NCBI GenBank assembly: GCA_002682825.1
Contig: NOKP01000002.1
Coordinates: forward strand, 4,632,309 to 4,696,308
Reading direction: 5' to 3'
Source: Neonectria sp. B-13
Taxonomy: Eukaryota; Ascomycota; Sordariomycetes; Hypocreales; Nectriaceae
DNA: 64,000 nt
Shown here: in pieces, positions 21,669 through 32,738 of the stretch
Layout of the letters: every line of letters starts with the position of its first letter
How positions within the stretch are numbered: the stretch's first letter is position 1
Made by a program: the position numbers and the translations under genes
The notes under the pieces: generated by a model
The model's input: the letters and a program-made list of their open reading frames with translations, nothing else
Told to the model about the DNA's origin: nothing
Database searches by the model: none

Positions 21669-22579
21669 TCCGGCTCATCGCCCTCCAGCGCCTCCCAGAC
21701 ATCGAGCGTCTTCTTCTGCGGCGGGTAATCATCCTCACTATCACTCTCATCGTCCGTGGCATATTCCCCATCCGTGACCCAAAACAGCGTCAGCCGATCC
21801 AGCACACCGGCAGCCCGCAGCTTCTCCCGTATTCCTTCAAGATCCCCCTTCAGATTGTCATTGAAGCCCACGTCGACGTGCGCCTGGCTCGTCCACTTCA
21901 GCAGCGGGTACGCCCACGCCTTGGAGTCCCGCGCCTGTCTCTCCCACTCGCTGATGTTCTCCAGCCCTTTGTTGTAGATCCACTTGGGCCGGCCGTCGTC
22001 GTTGCGGTGCCCGTAGACCCGCGCGTGCTGGAGGCCCGGCAGATCGCCCAGCAGTGCCCAGGTGTCGTTCCATCGCCACCAGTCGTGAGTAATCCAGACA
22101 CACACGTCGACCTGGCTGATCATGTTCCAGCGCGGCGGCTTGAGCTTGAACATCAGGCCCAGAAGCGAGCCAGGACAGTCAAAGGCGATGGCGTTGCTGG
22201 CGTAGAGAGTTGTGATCGCCTCCGCGTGGATGCGTCGACAAGTTCGTAGAAGAATCACGCCGGAGACGTGACATGGGTCGTGTTTTTCCTCGTGCATGTG
22301 GTAATGAGCTCGTTGGCTACGGCTGATGCAGACGCAGTGTCGCCAACAGTGTGACGATTTGCCCTTGGTTGCCTCCAAGGGGTTGGGAACGTATTGGACG
22401 TGCACAAGCCTCGAGCCAAAGAGGAAACTGTACAGTTGAAGGCGGGCATCTGCGGTGAGCACCGTAAAGAAAGGTGACTGGTTCTGATTGTGAACTGTTG
22501 GTGCTGGTTGGGGTTGTGGTGAGCTGCCTTGGGGTGATAGGCTGTGCTCCAAGGGCGCAACCAGCTCGGTTATCTCCAT
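21650..22579 (-). CDS. DUF7730-family protein, tandem copy 3 (intronless)
   Basis: Single exon, 309 residues, starting MEITELVAPLEHSL. It carries the same two landmarks as its neighbours: SPFFTVLTADARLQLYSFLFGSR and LLRTCRRIHAEAITTLYASN. The second one is continuous here, so the intron found in copies 1 and 2 is absent. A Trp-rich middle (VWITHDWWRWNDTWALL) and an acidic tail (DDESDSEDDYPP) follow. Function is unknown. GC content is higher than in copies 1 and 2, and divergence among the three is large, so the duplication is probably old or the copies evolve fast. Confidence 0.8.
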   Translation of the reverse strand: MEITELVAPLEHSLSPQGSSPQPQPAPTVHNQNQSPFFTVLTADARLQLYSFLFGSRLVHVQYVPNPLEATKGKSSHCWRHCVCISRSQRAHYHMHEEKHDPCHVSGVILLRTCRRIHAEAITTLYASNAIAFDCPGSLLGLMFKLKPPRWNMISQVDVCVWITHDWWRWNDTWALLGDLPGLQHARVYGHRNDDGRPKWIYNKGLENISEWERQARDSKAWAYPLLKWTSQAHVDVGFNDNLKGDLEGIREKLRAAGVLDRLTLFWVTDGEYATDDESDSEDDYPPQKKTLDVWEALEGDEPEWRVRF

Positions 22580-22965
22580 GGTCGCAAAGCGAGCTCAGAG
22601 CAAGTGGCTAAGGAGGGAAGTAAGAGAACACTTCGGATGAAAGATCGATGCTTCAAATAGTCCTCAATCCCAAGAGTCGAAGGTGAATACTTAATTAGGT
22701 CGAGTTCTCTTTTCGGCGAAGTGACCCTTTCTGTCAGCTTTGGGAGATTCACAATCGAGTTGCATTGTGTGAATGCTCACTTCACTAAATGGGTGGTGGG
22801 CTATTGTAGGTGTCCGTATTGCGGCACCCCTGCGCCTGTCTATTGTTTAAATCCTGAGGCCCTTTTTTTCTGTTACTCTTTTACATTGTCCTCCCTTCCC
22901 AGTTAGTCAGACTCGACAAACCCAAAACGCCAAACCATTCATTTCTCAAGGCCCTTTGAGGCCTC
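22580..22965. other. Short spacer
   Basis: Contains the promoter of DUF7730 copy 3 and the 3' untranslated part of ARG4. Nothing else is seen. Confidence 0.5.
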
Positions 22966-23185
22966 TTATTCGAGCATCTTTCGGAGGACCTCGATCTGCT
23001 CGAGCACGGCGGCCTTACTGGCGCCGCCCTTGGCGGTGCGGCTCTCGACGCTGGCCTCGTAGTTGAAGACCTCGGCAATGTCCTCTTCGAAGCGCTCGTC
23101 GATGCCCTTGAGCGTCTCGTAAGAGAGCTCGTTCATAGGAATGCCAGTCTCTTCGGACTTGGCGACACAGCGGCCGGAGATGTGA

Positions 23186-23217
<32 letters not shown>

Positions 23218-24519
23218 AAGGTAGTCAGCCACATCAGTGGCGAGCATGAAGGGGTCGAGAGAGGCCTTCATCTTCTCGGGGACGGCGGTGAGGGTGGAGA
23301 GGACGCCGTTGGCAATCTGGATGCTGTCGGAGACGGTCTTTACGTGGTCCATCATGGGCTCGAGACTCTCCTGGAGATCCTTGTTGTAGGTGCTGGGGAG
23401 ACCTTTCTGGGTCATCATGAGACCAGCCATTTGGCCAAAGGCACGACCGCTCTTGCCACGGAGAAGCTCGAGGCTGTCGGCGTTCTTCTTTTGGGGCATG
23501 AGGGAGCTGCCGGTGGAGTAGGCATCGGCAAGACGGACGAAGCCAAACTCGGCGGTGGAGTAGATGATCAGGTCCTCAGCCCAGCGAGAGATGTGCTGCA
23601 TGAGCATTGAGCCCCACTGAAGGGTCTCGGAGACGAAGTCACGGTCGGCGACGGCGCCCATGGAGTTCCACATGATGCCCTCGAAGCCCAGCTCCTCGGC
23701 CATCATGTTGCGGTCGATTCCAAAGGGGTTACCGGCTAGGGCGCCGCAGCCAAGGGGGCTTCGGTTGATGCGCTTGATGACCTCACGGAGTCGCTCCAGA
23801 TCGTTGGCGAAAGCGAAGCCGTAGGACAGCATCCAGTGGCTCCAGCGGACGGGCTGGGCACGCTGCAAGTGGGTGTATCCAGGCATGATATAGCTGATCT
23901 CGCTCTCGGCGCGGGCAGCCGTCACCTTAAGGAAGCTGGTGAGTTGGTCGTCGATCTTGCGGAGCTCGTCGCGGAGCCACATGCGCATATCGCAGACGAC
24001 CTGCTCGTTGCGGCTGCGGCCGGTGTGCAGCTTTCCAGCGACATTCTTGCCGATGATCTCGCCCAGTCGGCGCTCGTTGGCAGTGTGAATGTCCTCCTGT
24101 TTGGATTGGTCAGACTTGTGATGCTTGGAAAGAGGGAAGAGATAACGCTACGGCGCAATTGGGGAAGGACGTACGTCGACACCGGAGATGATGGTGAAAG
24201 TACCAGTCTCCCACTCGTTCTGGACCTGGCGAAGACCCTTCTCGAGCTCCAGGAACTCCTCCTGGGTGATGATACCGTTCTTGGCGTTGGCGCGGGCGAA
24301 GGCGATGCTGCCCAGGATATCCTGTTTGTAGAGGACGCGGTCGAAGAAGATACTCTCGTTGTACTTGACCATGAGAGGGTCGAGGCCACCTAGCAAGGAA
24401 TAGCGAGTCAGAGCACAGCTCGCACGATGGTGCCATCACGGCACGAGGACGTAAGCAGACTTACCGGTAAATCGACCACCCCAGAGCATGCTGCCCTCAG
24501 GCTTGGAGCTAGAGGCCAT
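22966..24519 (-). CDS. ARG4: Argininosuccinate lyase
   Basis: Three exons: 24519-24465, 24389-24175 and 24096-22966, encoding 466 residues, the usual length. The reaction splits argininosuccinate into arginine and fumarate, the last step of arginine synthesis, in the cytosol, as a homotetramer. The fumarase/lyase signature [10 protein letters not shown] lies at about residues 286-295 and carries the catalytic Ser. [10 protein letters not shown] (about 114-123) and [11 protein letters not shown] (about 162-172, with the catalytic His region) are the other two conserved blocks. The protein starts [20 protein letters not shown], split by intron 1 inside the Gly codon; the WGGRF motif is typical of the family. 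Donors are GTAAGT and GTACGT. Upstream, two TGACTC elements on the gene strand (24738-24743 and 24756-24761) fit control by the CPC1/GCN4 amino-acid starvation regulator. Called arg-10 in Neurospora. Confidence 0.98.
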
Positions 24520-27500
24520 GACTGCAGACGTTTTGGTCGTGATGGAACGAGGAGGGGTAAGAGGGAGGGAGGATACGGAGGTGAGCTAAGGCAGGGAATA
24601 TGCGCGTGAGGCGAATTGGAAGTTGCAGGCGAGATCAAGCAGAGGTTTTGGGCAAAGGTCGAGTCTCTATCAGAGCGAGATGTGGCTGCGAAATGCGATG
24701 CGATGCGTCACACGATGTAGGTCTCAGACGGGCAAAGGAGTCAAACGGCACTTCCGAGTCACGGACCACCCGCCAAAACTTTTTGTGGGCGGCGGGGGCG
24801 GGACAAGGAATTCTCAAGCTGTTGGGGATTAGATCCATTGGTCAGATCGACTTTTTCTCTCTTTTTCCTCCCCAGAGAATGAGGAGGAGCTGTGGATTGA
24901 TAGCAGTTGATTGGCCATCTGGGGAGTTTTGTTATCTTATCGCAGGGATTGCGGTGGACGGACGTGCAGAGGTATGGAGGGACTCCTCAAGGGAGAGGAG
25001 ACAAACACGCAGACACGTTCTGTGTGTGTCCAGAGCCAAAGATTCCGAGTTTCCGGAGAGCACGAGAAGGGATAGAATGCCAACTTGGGCTGTTGAAGAA
25101 TGCGCCTTTCTATTAAGAAGGACCCTGCGTACCCAGTTCCCCTCCCCAATTTCGATTTCCATACTCGCATCGTTCTTCACAAATGCTGGCAACTCACTTG
25201 TTAGTCTTCTCCATGCCTCCCGTCCTCCCGACCAGCTACTAACTGGACGGGGATTACTAAGGTGGGCTTAGGGCACGAGCCATCATGAGGGGAGCTCCTC
25301 TCTGTCAGTCATGTCATGACAGTCACAAATGCGAAAAACGCGTTCCGGCCGGGGGAGGAGATTGAGCGCCCCGATGCCGGTGCTGACCGACGCCGACCGG
25401 AGTCTGGAAAGGGTAAAAGCGGGCGAAACGGCCGGAGGACGGAAGGCTGCTGAACTAATGCGCATTCGTCATCTTGCATGGGTGCATCGTGGGCGGCGTC
25501 GGCGAGGGTTGAGTGAGGCCAGCCACGATGTTGCATGTGCGTCGTTGTGCATGCGTGCTTGTGCATGTGTGCCGATGCCTGGTGCGTCGTGGGGGGCCGC
25601 ATTTTGTGAATCCCGTGTCGAGGAGAAAAGAGCATGTGTCTCCCCGATTCATCCCCGGAGGAGGTTGTGTCGTGTCGCGTTGCGTCGTACCCGACAACTA
25701 GTCTTCGTTCCTGGATGGTGCCAAAGGGTGTGGCCGCGGTAGCATCGGTGGTGTTCACGTGGTGGGGAAGTCTGGCATGCGGGCATGGGTGCGGTGCAGT
25801 TGCGGTTCCCATGTCCTTTCGAGAGCCTCCGCGAGCGCGACCTAATTTATGTGTGGGTTCGCGAGGTTGAAGCCTTGGTGTTGGTGTGTGTGGAGGTGGA
25901 GATAGTACGCTCGACGGTACCGTAATGTCCATCTGTCATAGCCTCCACAGGCGTCGGGATTGGTCCAAACCCGGCCGCCGCATCGCCAACCGCCTGGGAG
26001 ATATCAAGTCCTGTCAGGGGGAATCAGACGGGCATGTCTTGAGACTGTTTACGATGCATTGCGTTGTTGTCAGATGAGCGGGGGAGAGGGGGCAAAAGTT
26101 GCAACGCGGTCTCTCATGTTGACAGTTGGTGGTGTCGGGACCCTCCGCCGAACTTAACCAGCGGGGAGAAGCGTGCCACTGTACGTACTTCGTCCATACT
26201 CGGTGCGGACATAACTTCGTAGATCTGTTTCGTAGCGCTCGTTGTCTTACAGCCATTTGCGGGGATCTCTCCGCGTGGAGTCCGGAGATAGGGTTGATGG
26301 GACCAAAAGCATTCATCAACAGGATTATCAATCACATCAGACGCGGTGCTTCCTAACTCGCTCATTGCACTAAAGCCTATTACCCCGTACACCCGCCAGA
26401 GGTACTGGCGCACTAGATCCATCCGGGCCATGGTACTGACGGATTCCGTGCATTACTGCATCCAAGAAAGCACATCGCGCTCTCGTTCGGATGTCCGGCG
26501 CGCGACCTCTGGATCGTTAGCAGCAGTTCATCGGGGTGAGCTGGGACTAGTCTCCGCATACGGCGGCAGCTAGAGCTGGCTTGGGAGTGCAAAAAGGGCA
26601 AAATCACGTACCGACGAATGCTACGCAAGTGTTTAGTTAGGACAATGGTGTCGACGAGTTGGCAATGAATGGAACTGGCCATTCGGCCGATGGCTGATCA
26701 GTCGTCGGTCGTCGGCCGTCGTCCGTGATGAACGTGCAACCCGCATCAAGGAAGCATGCAACACAGCGGCATCGGGTTGAGATGCCGGTAGATGCAGCTG
26801 GACGGCCACACGCCCATCCATCATCGATCTCATTAATCCCCCATCGCCCGGATGGAGGACCTGTTTCCCCAGGGTTTTGGAGGGTGCGCAGAGGCCAACG
26901 CAGACGCAGACGCCCATATGTCCGTCCACAACCACCCGTCCGCCCGCAAACCAACCACCCCAAGCGAGCTGAGAGACACGCTTGCTGGAAAGGGCAATAA
27001 TCCCCTCCCCGCGAAACGCCTGTTGTTGGTCTTAGAGGAGCAGGCTAGCATGTGTCTTGTGGTTGACGTCCGGGAGAAACGGGAATGCTTGGCGGACGGG
27101 AAGAAGAACTGGATGTGCATGTGGGTGGGTTGAGCACGGAGAGTCCGTGTGTGCTGCGTACTGATGTGCCCTTCACCCACCAACCCACCCATCCATCCAT
27201 CCATTGATCCAACTCTCCATATGCCCATTGGCAGCACTGGAAAGTAAAAAATCTGCCACATCATCTATGCTACCACCAAAAAAAAACAAGAGATCTGGTG
27301 GAAGGCAAAAACTCACATTACAGTTCAAGGTGGCATCATGGCGTACATCAAAGCGTGGGCGGAGGGACATCACACGGGGCGGCTCCGAGGTTCGGCTTGT
27401 AACACGCCGTGATGTGACGGAAATGAATGCGAGTCTGTGGGCGTATGAAGGAAGCACTGCACATGCGCGTGCATGAGAGAGGCAGAGAGTGAGCGTGGGT

Positions 27501-28698
27501 GTAATATGATTCCCATGTGCACTCATCCGGCACCTCTCCTTGGGCGTCAGGACGTGGGGTGGGATGGGAAATATCTGCCTGAACCAGCTTACACCACACA
27601 TCTTCGGCTCGGTACGGAAAGGACGTTCGTTGTCCAGTTCCAACTTAACATCTTCCATCCCATCCCACATGCAAGTTGCAGTTCCAGGCTCCCCGATGCA
27701 GCTTCGGTGCTGTCCGCCGATTACACGCCATTCGCTCTCCGGTGCTGGTTCCCCCCATCCGCGTCCCATGGCGGCATGCTCCCTGGTCCGCTCCGCTCCG
27801 CTCCGTTGGAGGTTGCGTGCTTCCAAATAGAGCAGCGCGCTTCTCTGCTCGGTGCGACTCTGCCTGGAACGAGGGAGCTCCACTCGCACCTCTGGACGCG
27901 TGGGGAGAGCAAGCAAGCAAGCATCCCGTCCAGTTCCATGTGTGAACGAGGGACCGACCGTCGCACAACACAAGCCCAGCCGAGACCGCGGCGTCAGAAG
28001 TGGGTAGTGGGTTAAACGTGGGTGGGCGGGCTGGAGCGGGCTAGCTAGAGTGGGCTGTTTAGGCCCCCCCTGTAGCCTGTAGGCCCTGCATCGGCCGTGG
28101 GATTTCACTTTTTTCAGGCGCTTTTTCGGCCTGGCTTGGTTGCTTAGCTGTGAGGTTGGGTGTCCAAAGGTGGTGTCGTAGTGGGAACTTGGGCTGGGAA
28201 CCGCCGAACTACTACGTAGGCAGTCAAGTCTTTGCCGCGAAGTCCTTGTGAGGGATGAGTGGCTCCAGCGTTTTAGCTTGCCCAGGAAAATGTGGTGAGG
28301 TGAGGTGAGCGAGTGAGCTCCTCGACTCATCCGTCCGCCTGGGGGAAAATTCCTCATATACAAATCACGCCCTTTCCCGCCCATCCTGCGACACCCTCTC
28401 CTCGCTCTTCTTCCTTCCTCTTCAAACAACTCGCTCGCACTCACTCTCACCCAAGTCAACTGTCCCAGGAATAAAAAGGGCCTCCGTTAATCAATTCCTC
28501 CTTCCTCGTCCACTCATCCAATCCCCAATTCCCCATTTCCAAATCTCGGCTCCCGTCGCTTCTCCTCGCCGCCCACTCGATTTATTAAGCCGACTTGGCC
28601 CAACTTTCCCGTGCCTCCCGGTCTCTTCCACCTCTCCTCCCAGACCACCAACCACCAACTACCAAATCACCACCAAAATCGCCACCAAAACCGCCGCC
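24520..28698. other. Long divergent spacer between ARG4 and KGD4
   Basis: About 4.2 kb between divergent starts. It holds the ARG4 promoter at the left and the KGD4 leader at the right (pyrimidine-rich, about 28380-28690). In between are short GC-rich simple stretches such as ACCCATCCATCCATCC (about 27186) and a GTACGTACTTCG element near 26181. A 428-codon open frame on the minus strand (27173-28459) has no domain and an Arg/Ser-rich shadow-like composition, so I do not call it. No tRNA seen. Confidence 0.5.
24738..24761 (-). promoter_or_regulatory. Two TGACTC (CPC1/GCN4-type) elements upstream of ARG4
   Basis: GAGTCA reads at 24738-24743 and 24756-24761 on the plus strand, so TGACTC appears twice on the ARG4 strand, with starts 18 bases apart, about 220-240 bases before the ATG. 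The bZIP activator CPC1/GCN4 binds TGACTCA and its variants in arginine genes. Neither copy has the full seven-base palindrome, so binding is inferred. Confidence 0.4.
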
Positions 28699-29216
28699 AT
28701 GTTCTCCGTCACTCGATCTCTCCGCCAGGCTGCTGTCCACGCCGAGCGCACTCCTCTCATCAAGTTCATCGGCCCTCGCTCCATCCCTGGTACGTCTGAA
28801 GCTACCTCCCGGCTATCTTGCCCAGCCAACAGCCGAACACCTGTCAACATGGTCTCGTAACCTGCTAACACGCTTTTCTAACAGCCAACATCGACCACTC
28901 TGCCAAGCCTCACCCCGCCTCTCCCACCGGCTCTCTCCCCGAGGGCTTCACCCACTACGGCAATGGCTCGGCTTCCTCCCGACACGACTCCTTCAGCACC
29001 TACCGCGACCACGCCCAGCAGCATGGTCCCCTCCAGAAGACCATTCGCACTGAGGGCGGCATTGGTGGTGCCTCGGGCGCCAGCCTCGGCCCCATTGGTG
29101 CTCCCAACGGCATTGCCTTTGACGTCTCCGAGCTCCCTGCCCGCTTCCGTCGCGCTGCCCTCACCGCCGCTGAGATCGAAGCCATTGAGTCCGGCGGTGC
29201 TGCCCTCGTCGGCTAA
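28699..29216 (+). CDS. KGD4: 2-oxoglutarate dehydrogenase subunit Kgd4 (MRPS36/Ymr31)
   Basis: Two exons, 28699-28789 and 28885-29216 (GTACGT donor, AACAG acceptor), 140 residues. The N-terminus MFSVTRSLRQAAVHAERTPL is a typical mitochondrial presequence and is followed by LIKFIGPRSIP, the conserved first block of Kgd4. The second block HPASPTGSLPEGF and the closing block ELPARFRRAALTAAEIEAIE, SGGA, match the known Ymr31/MRPS36 family end (ELPARFR, then ES-x-SGG). Kgd4 recruits the E3 component (dihydrolipoamide dehydrogenase) to the E1-E2 core of the mitochondrial 2-oxoglutarate dehydrogenase complex; it was once listed as a small ribosomal protein. The middle is Gly/Ala-rich. High GC at third positions suggests strong expression. 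Confidence 0.93.
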
Positions 29217-31750
29217 ATGCACCATCTCCATATAATGGGCACACGGCGGAGGTGGGACGAATGGGCTGAACGAACGACAATACATTATCACGCTTGAAAG
29301 CGACGAGGCGGGGGAGCACAATGCCTGGAGCATATCCCCGAAGGCGACGAGTATGAAGAAGCCGCGTCACAGCGGAACGGCCATGTGCATCGACGAATGC
29401 ATCATGTTTGGAGACGACTACACTGGGCTCTCCCGTCTCATCAGACTCACGAAGGAGAGTATCCTTCATGACATGGCTGGGCTGTTCCTTCTTCATCGGC
29501 CAACGGGGGGCAACCACGGTACCATCCCAGGGGAGGCAAAAGAAGCGTTAGTCATGACCAGACAGCTATAGACTGCTCAAGGGAAGACTAGAAGTGGAAA
29601 AGGGACGAAGCCCAACACCAACAAAGGCGACAAAGGCGAGCATCCTTGGGCAACGGAGTAGGTTCAACTCCGTTATTTTCTGTTAACTGGACTGGCATCA
29701 ACGCCTTTCTCTACATAGACATATACCTAGCTACCTCGGGGGCTTTAACGGCACCCAAGGCGCGACGCGGCGTTGAGTATGGAGACTTTCGCACATATAT
29801 TCCTGAATTGACCAAAAAAAGTTTTAAACTCTTACTCTATTCCATTGGCTCTGTTTCTACCTAAACTCAAACTTTGTGTCATTTGACTCCTATGTGAACT
29901 CAAGCTCAAGGACTGGACGCCTCCGAAAGCTAAGCATGCGTCACACATTCCCCCACCGGCTCCGGAGCATGCTCGAAGGAACCAACCCCGGTCAGTCACG
30001 TCTCGGTCGGTTCAGGCACGTTGAATTTCTGCCCAGTCGGCTTCTTGCCGGGCCCGGCAGCCTCACTCCCGATCCCGTCGTCGGCTTCGGTTTCTCTCGC
30101 CACCCACACAAACCCGGGAGGTTTCCTACGCCGGCCGTAAATCCCCCGAGCACGCAAGGCACGGTTTTTTTTTTTTTAAGAGGAAGCAATTCTTCGGGCA
30201 CCGATTTCGTGACGTTCGTGAACCGGGCCGGAGCCGGGACCGGATTGACTTAGACACGGACGGTCAAGTCTAGGCTTGGATGGGAGTCAGTCACACAGAC
30301 CAGCGACGTCCACTTTGTATAGTGGTGCCATTGGGCGCTTTCGCTTTGCACGTCTAAGACGTGTACGTAAATAAACGAGGAAGGTATGTCTGTTTTCTCC
30401 GCCAAATTTGCTTGGTTTTGGGGTGTCTTGCTTGCAATGTCCGTGGCCGGGGGCTGACTCCGGTCCTTTCCGACGAGCCTGTGGTTCGAGGCCTTCGCCC
30501 CGATATTGCCCGGCGGCGATTTTCATTGGGGACCTGGTAAATGGAGCAACGGAGCAACGGAGCGACATAGGGGAATTCAGGGCAAGAAAGACATGGGCAG
30601 GAGGCTGACCGAAGGGGGGAGGGGCTTTATTGATGGAGTCACTGATGCGGCATGCGAAAATAAGGCCCAACCCCTGGCCGGTTCTGAGCAGGGGACCAGG
30701 GGCCAAAGTAGCCACGCAGGTCGAGCTACGATGTGTGTTCGTACGACATGCGTAGAAGTCGGTGCTTGGCCTTCATTTCGGAGAGTTTCCGTCATGTCGG
30801 AGGGTTTCACGACAGTGTCGGTGTGGGCTAGGCAAGGGCTTGTGTTTGTTCAGCCCTGTGAGCGCCGTTGGATGAAGGTGTCGTACGATGGATCAGGCCA
30901 GTAGAGCATCAGAGGCAGCGCGGGTGCCAAGCGGTGGGATGGGATGGTTCATATGATACAATGCTATGTTTGCATGTGTGAGAGTAGTTGTGGGACGCGT
31001 TGAATGGGAAGATCTTATGATGATCATCGTGGGATTTCGGGTTTACGCCGAGACATTGGAGAGCATAGAGAGAAGAGCTTGTAGCCAACATTCACTTAGT
31101 CACATGAGTTTAGTGTCAGACCTGATACAGAGATGCATGCCATCTCAACCTCCAGTGACCGGAGTGAACCTGAGGACTTGCACTGCAGACTGGTATACAA
31201 CTCCATTGGCGAGCGGGAAAACTCAAGAGCCATATATTAAGGAGTTCGATTTGGCAACTCAGACCTAAATGGACGACATACTTCCCGAGGTTTGAGGGGA
31301 CAAAGCCTTGGTAATTTATGAGGGATCTCTGCCATGTGATGATTTCGAGGCTTCTGCGAATCTCGCACACTCCAATGGCGACGGACATTTCCCATGGCAA
31401 AATGTTTGGACCCGTTCGGCACACAGTTTTACCCTCCCACAGCTTCACGTTTCCACGTGAGATAACCCAGCGGCTTGCTCGGCTCCGATAAATGTTTGCG
31501 GATTGCAGAGTAGAAAGATAGTCGAGTTGCACAATGTGTTATTCCTACGCCCGGGTCATGCAGCTTGCAGACATGTCTTGCACACAACTAGGCAGAGACG
31601 GCACGCGAGCACAATCTTACTTCACAAAATAGCCCGTTTCTGTTTGTGCTTTTTGTTTGACCTGAATTGCATCCAACGTTCTCTTCACATACAGGTTTGC
31701 CGTATACTTCTCAGCCCAGCCTACGTTCCTCCAATTGGTGAATGGCAGAA
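29217..31750. other. Intergenic region, no supported gene
   Basis: About 2.5 kb. A run of T at 30166-30178 and short purine-rich patches are present. A 138-codon minus-strand frame (31116-31532) reads fairly like protein (LPWEMSVAIG, ITWQRSLINYQGF) but lacks a domain or splice support, so it stays uncalled; it may be a remnant. No tRNA or transposon was found. Confidence 0.4.
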
Positions 31751-32200
31751 TTAGAAGGGAGATACTTCCACGATCGCGACGCCAGGCTCAACTTCCCAAT
31801 CCAGCGAACGGTCCTCTGCCTCTTTGGATGTCATGTTTTGGGTCTCATTCATCAACTACTAGTATGTCAAGACATTTTTAAGTATCGTTGCCTCTAAGGC
31901 AGACCTGAGTGTAGAGTGATATGGCCGTGAAATCGCAGATGCAAGGGAAAGCTCGAAACTTTGTCAGCAAACATTTGATGAGTGATTCATCAGGCAGGAA
32001 CGTTTTCCGACTAAAGAAGACAAATATTCAGCTGAAAGATACCTGCGTCAGGGTGTCTAACACGAATAGTAATTGTATTCTCAACCCTCCAAACCCCGGG
32101 CTCAAACATGTCCACCCCAATTGGGACAAACCATCGTTTAAGTAGAGCATCGACTCCTAGGAGGTATGTCATTGGTCCTTTTTGCAGGGCAAACAAAACG
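31751..32200 (-). CDS. Possible small multi-exon gene, unknown function
   Basis: Three exon-like segments join in frame: 32200-32043, 31951-31905 and 31855-31751. Junctions are GCAG/GTATCT to TTTCGAG and CTCAG/GTCTGC to TAGTAG, with branch-like GCTGAC and CTTGAC before the acceptors. If translation begins at the ATG at 32172, the product is 93 residues: a hydrophobic/basic start (MTYLLGVDALLKRW), then EPGVWRVENTITIRVRHPDA, CICDFTAISLYTQ and a C-terminus SLDWEVEPGVAIVEVSPF. A CAG acceptor with CTAAC at 32201-32215 hints at an additional 5' exon. I know no family like it. It faces the plus-strand gene at 32739 head to head. Call rests only on splice and composition. Confidence 0.35.
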
Positions 32201-32370
32201 CTGCGAACAGGTGGTTAGTAGTAAACGAACGAATGGTAAACAGTGAGTTCAAAGTGAGTCCAAAGAGGGTAGACAATAGACAATGGGCACATTCAACTTT
32301 ACGATTTCCTTGTCAGACCCTTCGTAGTCCCTTGGTAGAGAATTTAAAGCATCTCTTCGAGCCTCTCCCA

Positions 32371-32529
32371 GCTTCCAACCTTCAACCTTACATCGTTCAT
32401 CTTCCATCTCTCTTCCATCGATCAGTCCCAGTTTGCAACCTCCAGCCTTATATCTTTCATCTCTCATCCCACTTCCACCGATCAGACTCAATCTGCATTC
32501 TTGAATCGTACATCTTTCGTCTTTCATTC
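32371..32529 (+). repeat. 60-base imperfect tandem repeat in a leader
   Basis: Two full units (32371-32430, 32431-32490) and a partial third (to 32529) share a period of exactly 60 bases: each carries CAACCTYCARCCTTAYATC-like text, then TTTCATC, a Ser-codon-like CTTCCA and CGATCAG. It sits just before the plus-strand gene at 32739, in its likely 5' leader. Confidence 0.75.
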
Positions 32530-32738
32530 ACGACAACCCAAGTGTTGTGCCTTCTCATTCGTATTCTACTTTGCGCCGTCAGACCTGTTCTTCCGTCTTC
32601 ACATTTGACTCTGCAACTTCATACATGATCCCGCGCCTTCATCATTCATCCTGCACTGTCGTTTCCCACGACCCAGTCACAGAGTCAAAACAACCTGTTT
32701 CTACGCACGCAGACAGATTTTTATTCAATCAGGCCGCA

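Noticed and set aside
27173..28459. 428-codon open frame on the minus strand
   Set aside because: Arg/Ser/Pro-rich, no domain, no family-like motif, and it lies in the long promoter spacer of KGD4; reads as chance in GC-rich DNA.
30478..30500. tRNA-like B box GGTTCGAGGCC
   Set aside because: The T-stem does not pair and no A box lies upstream.
31116..31532. 138-codon minus-strand frame
   Set aside because: Partly protein-like, but no domain, no splice-linked partner and no family recognised; left uncalled.
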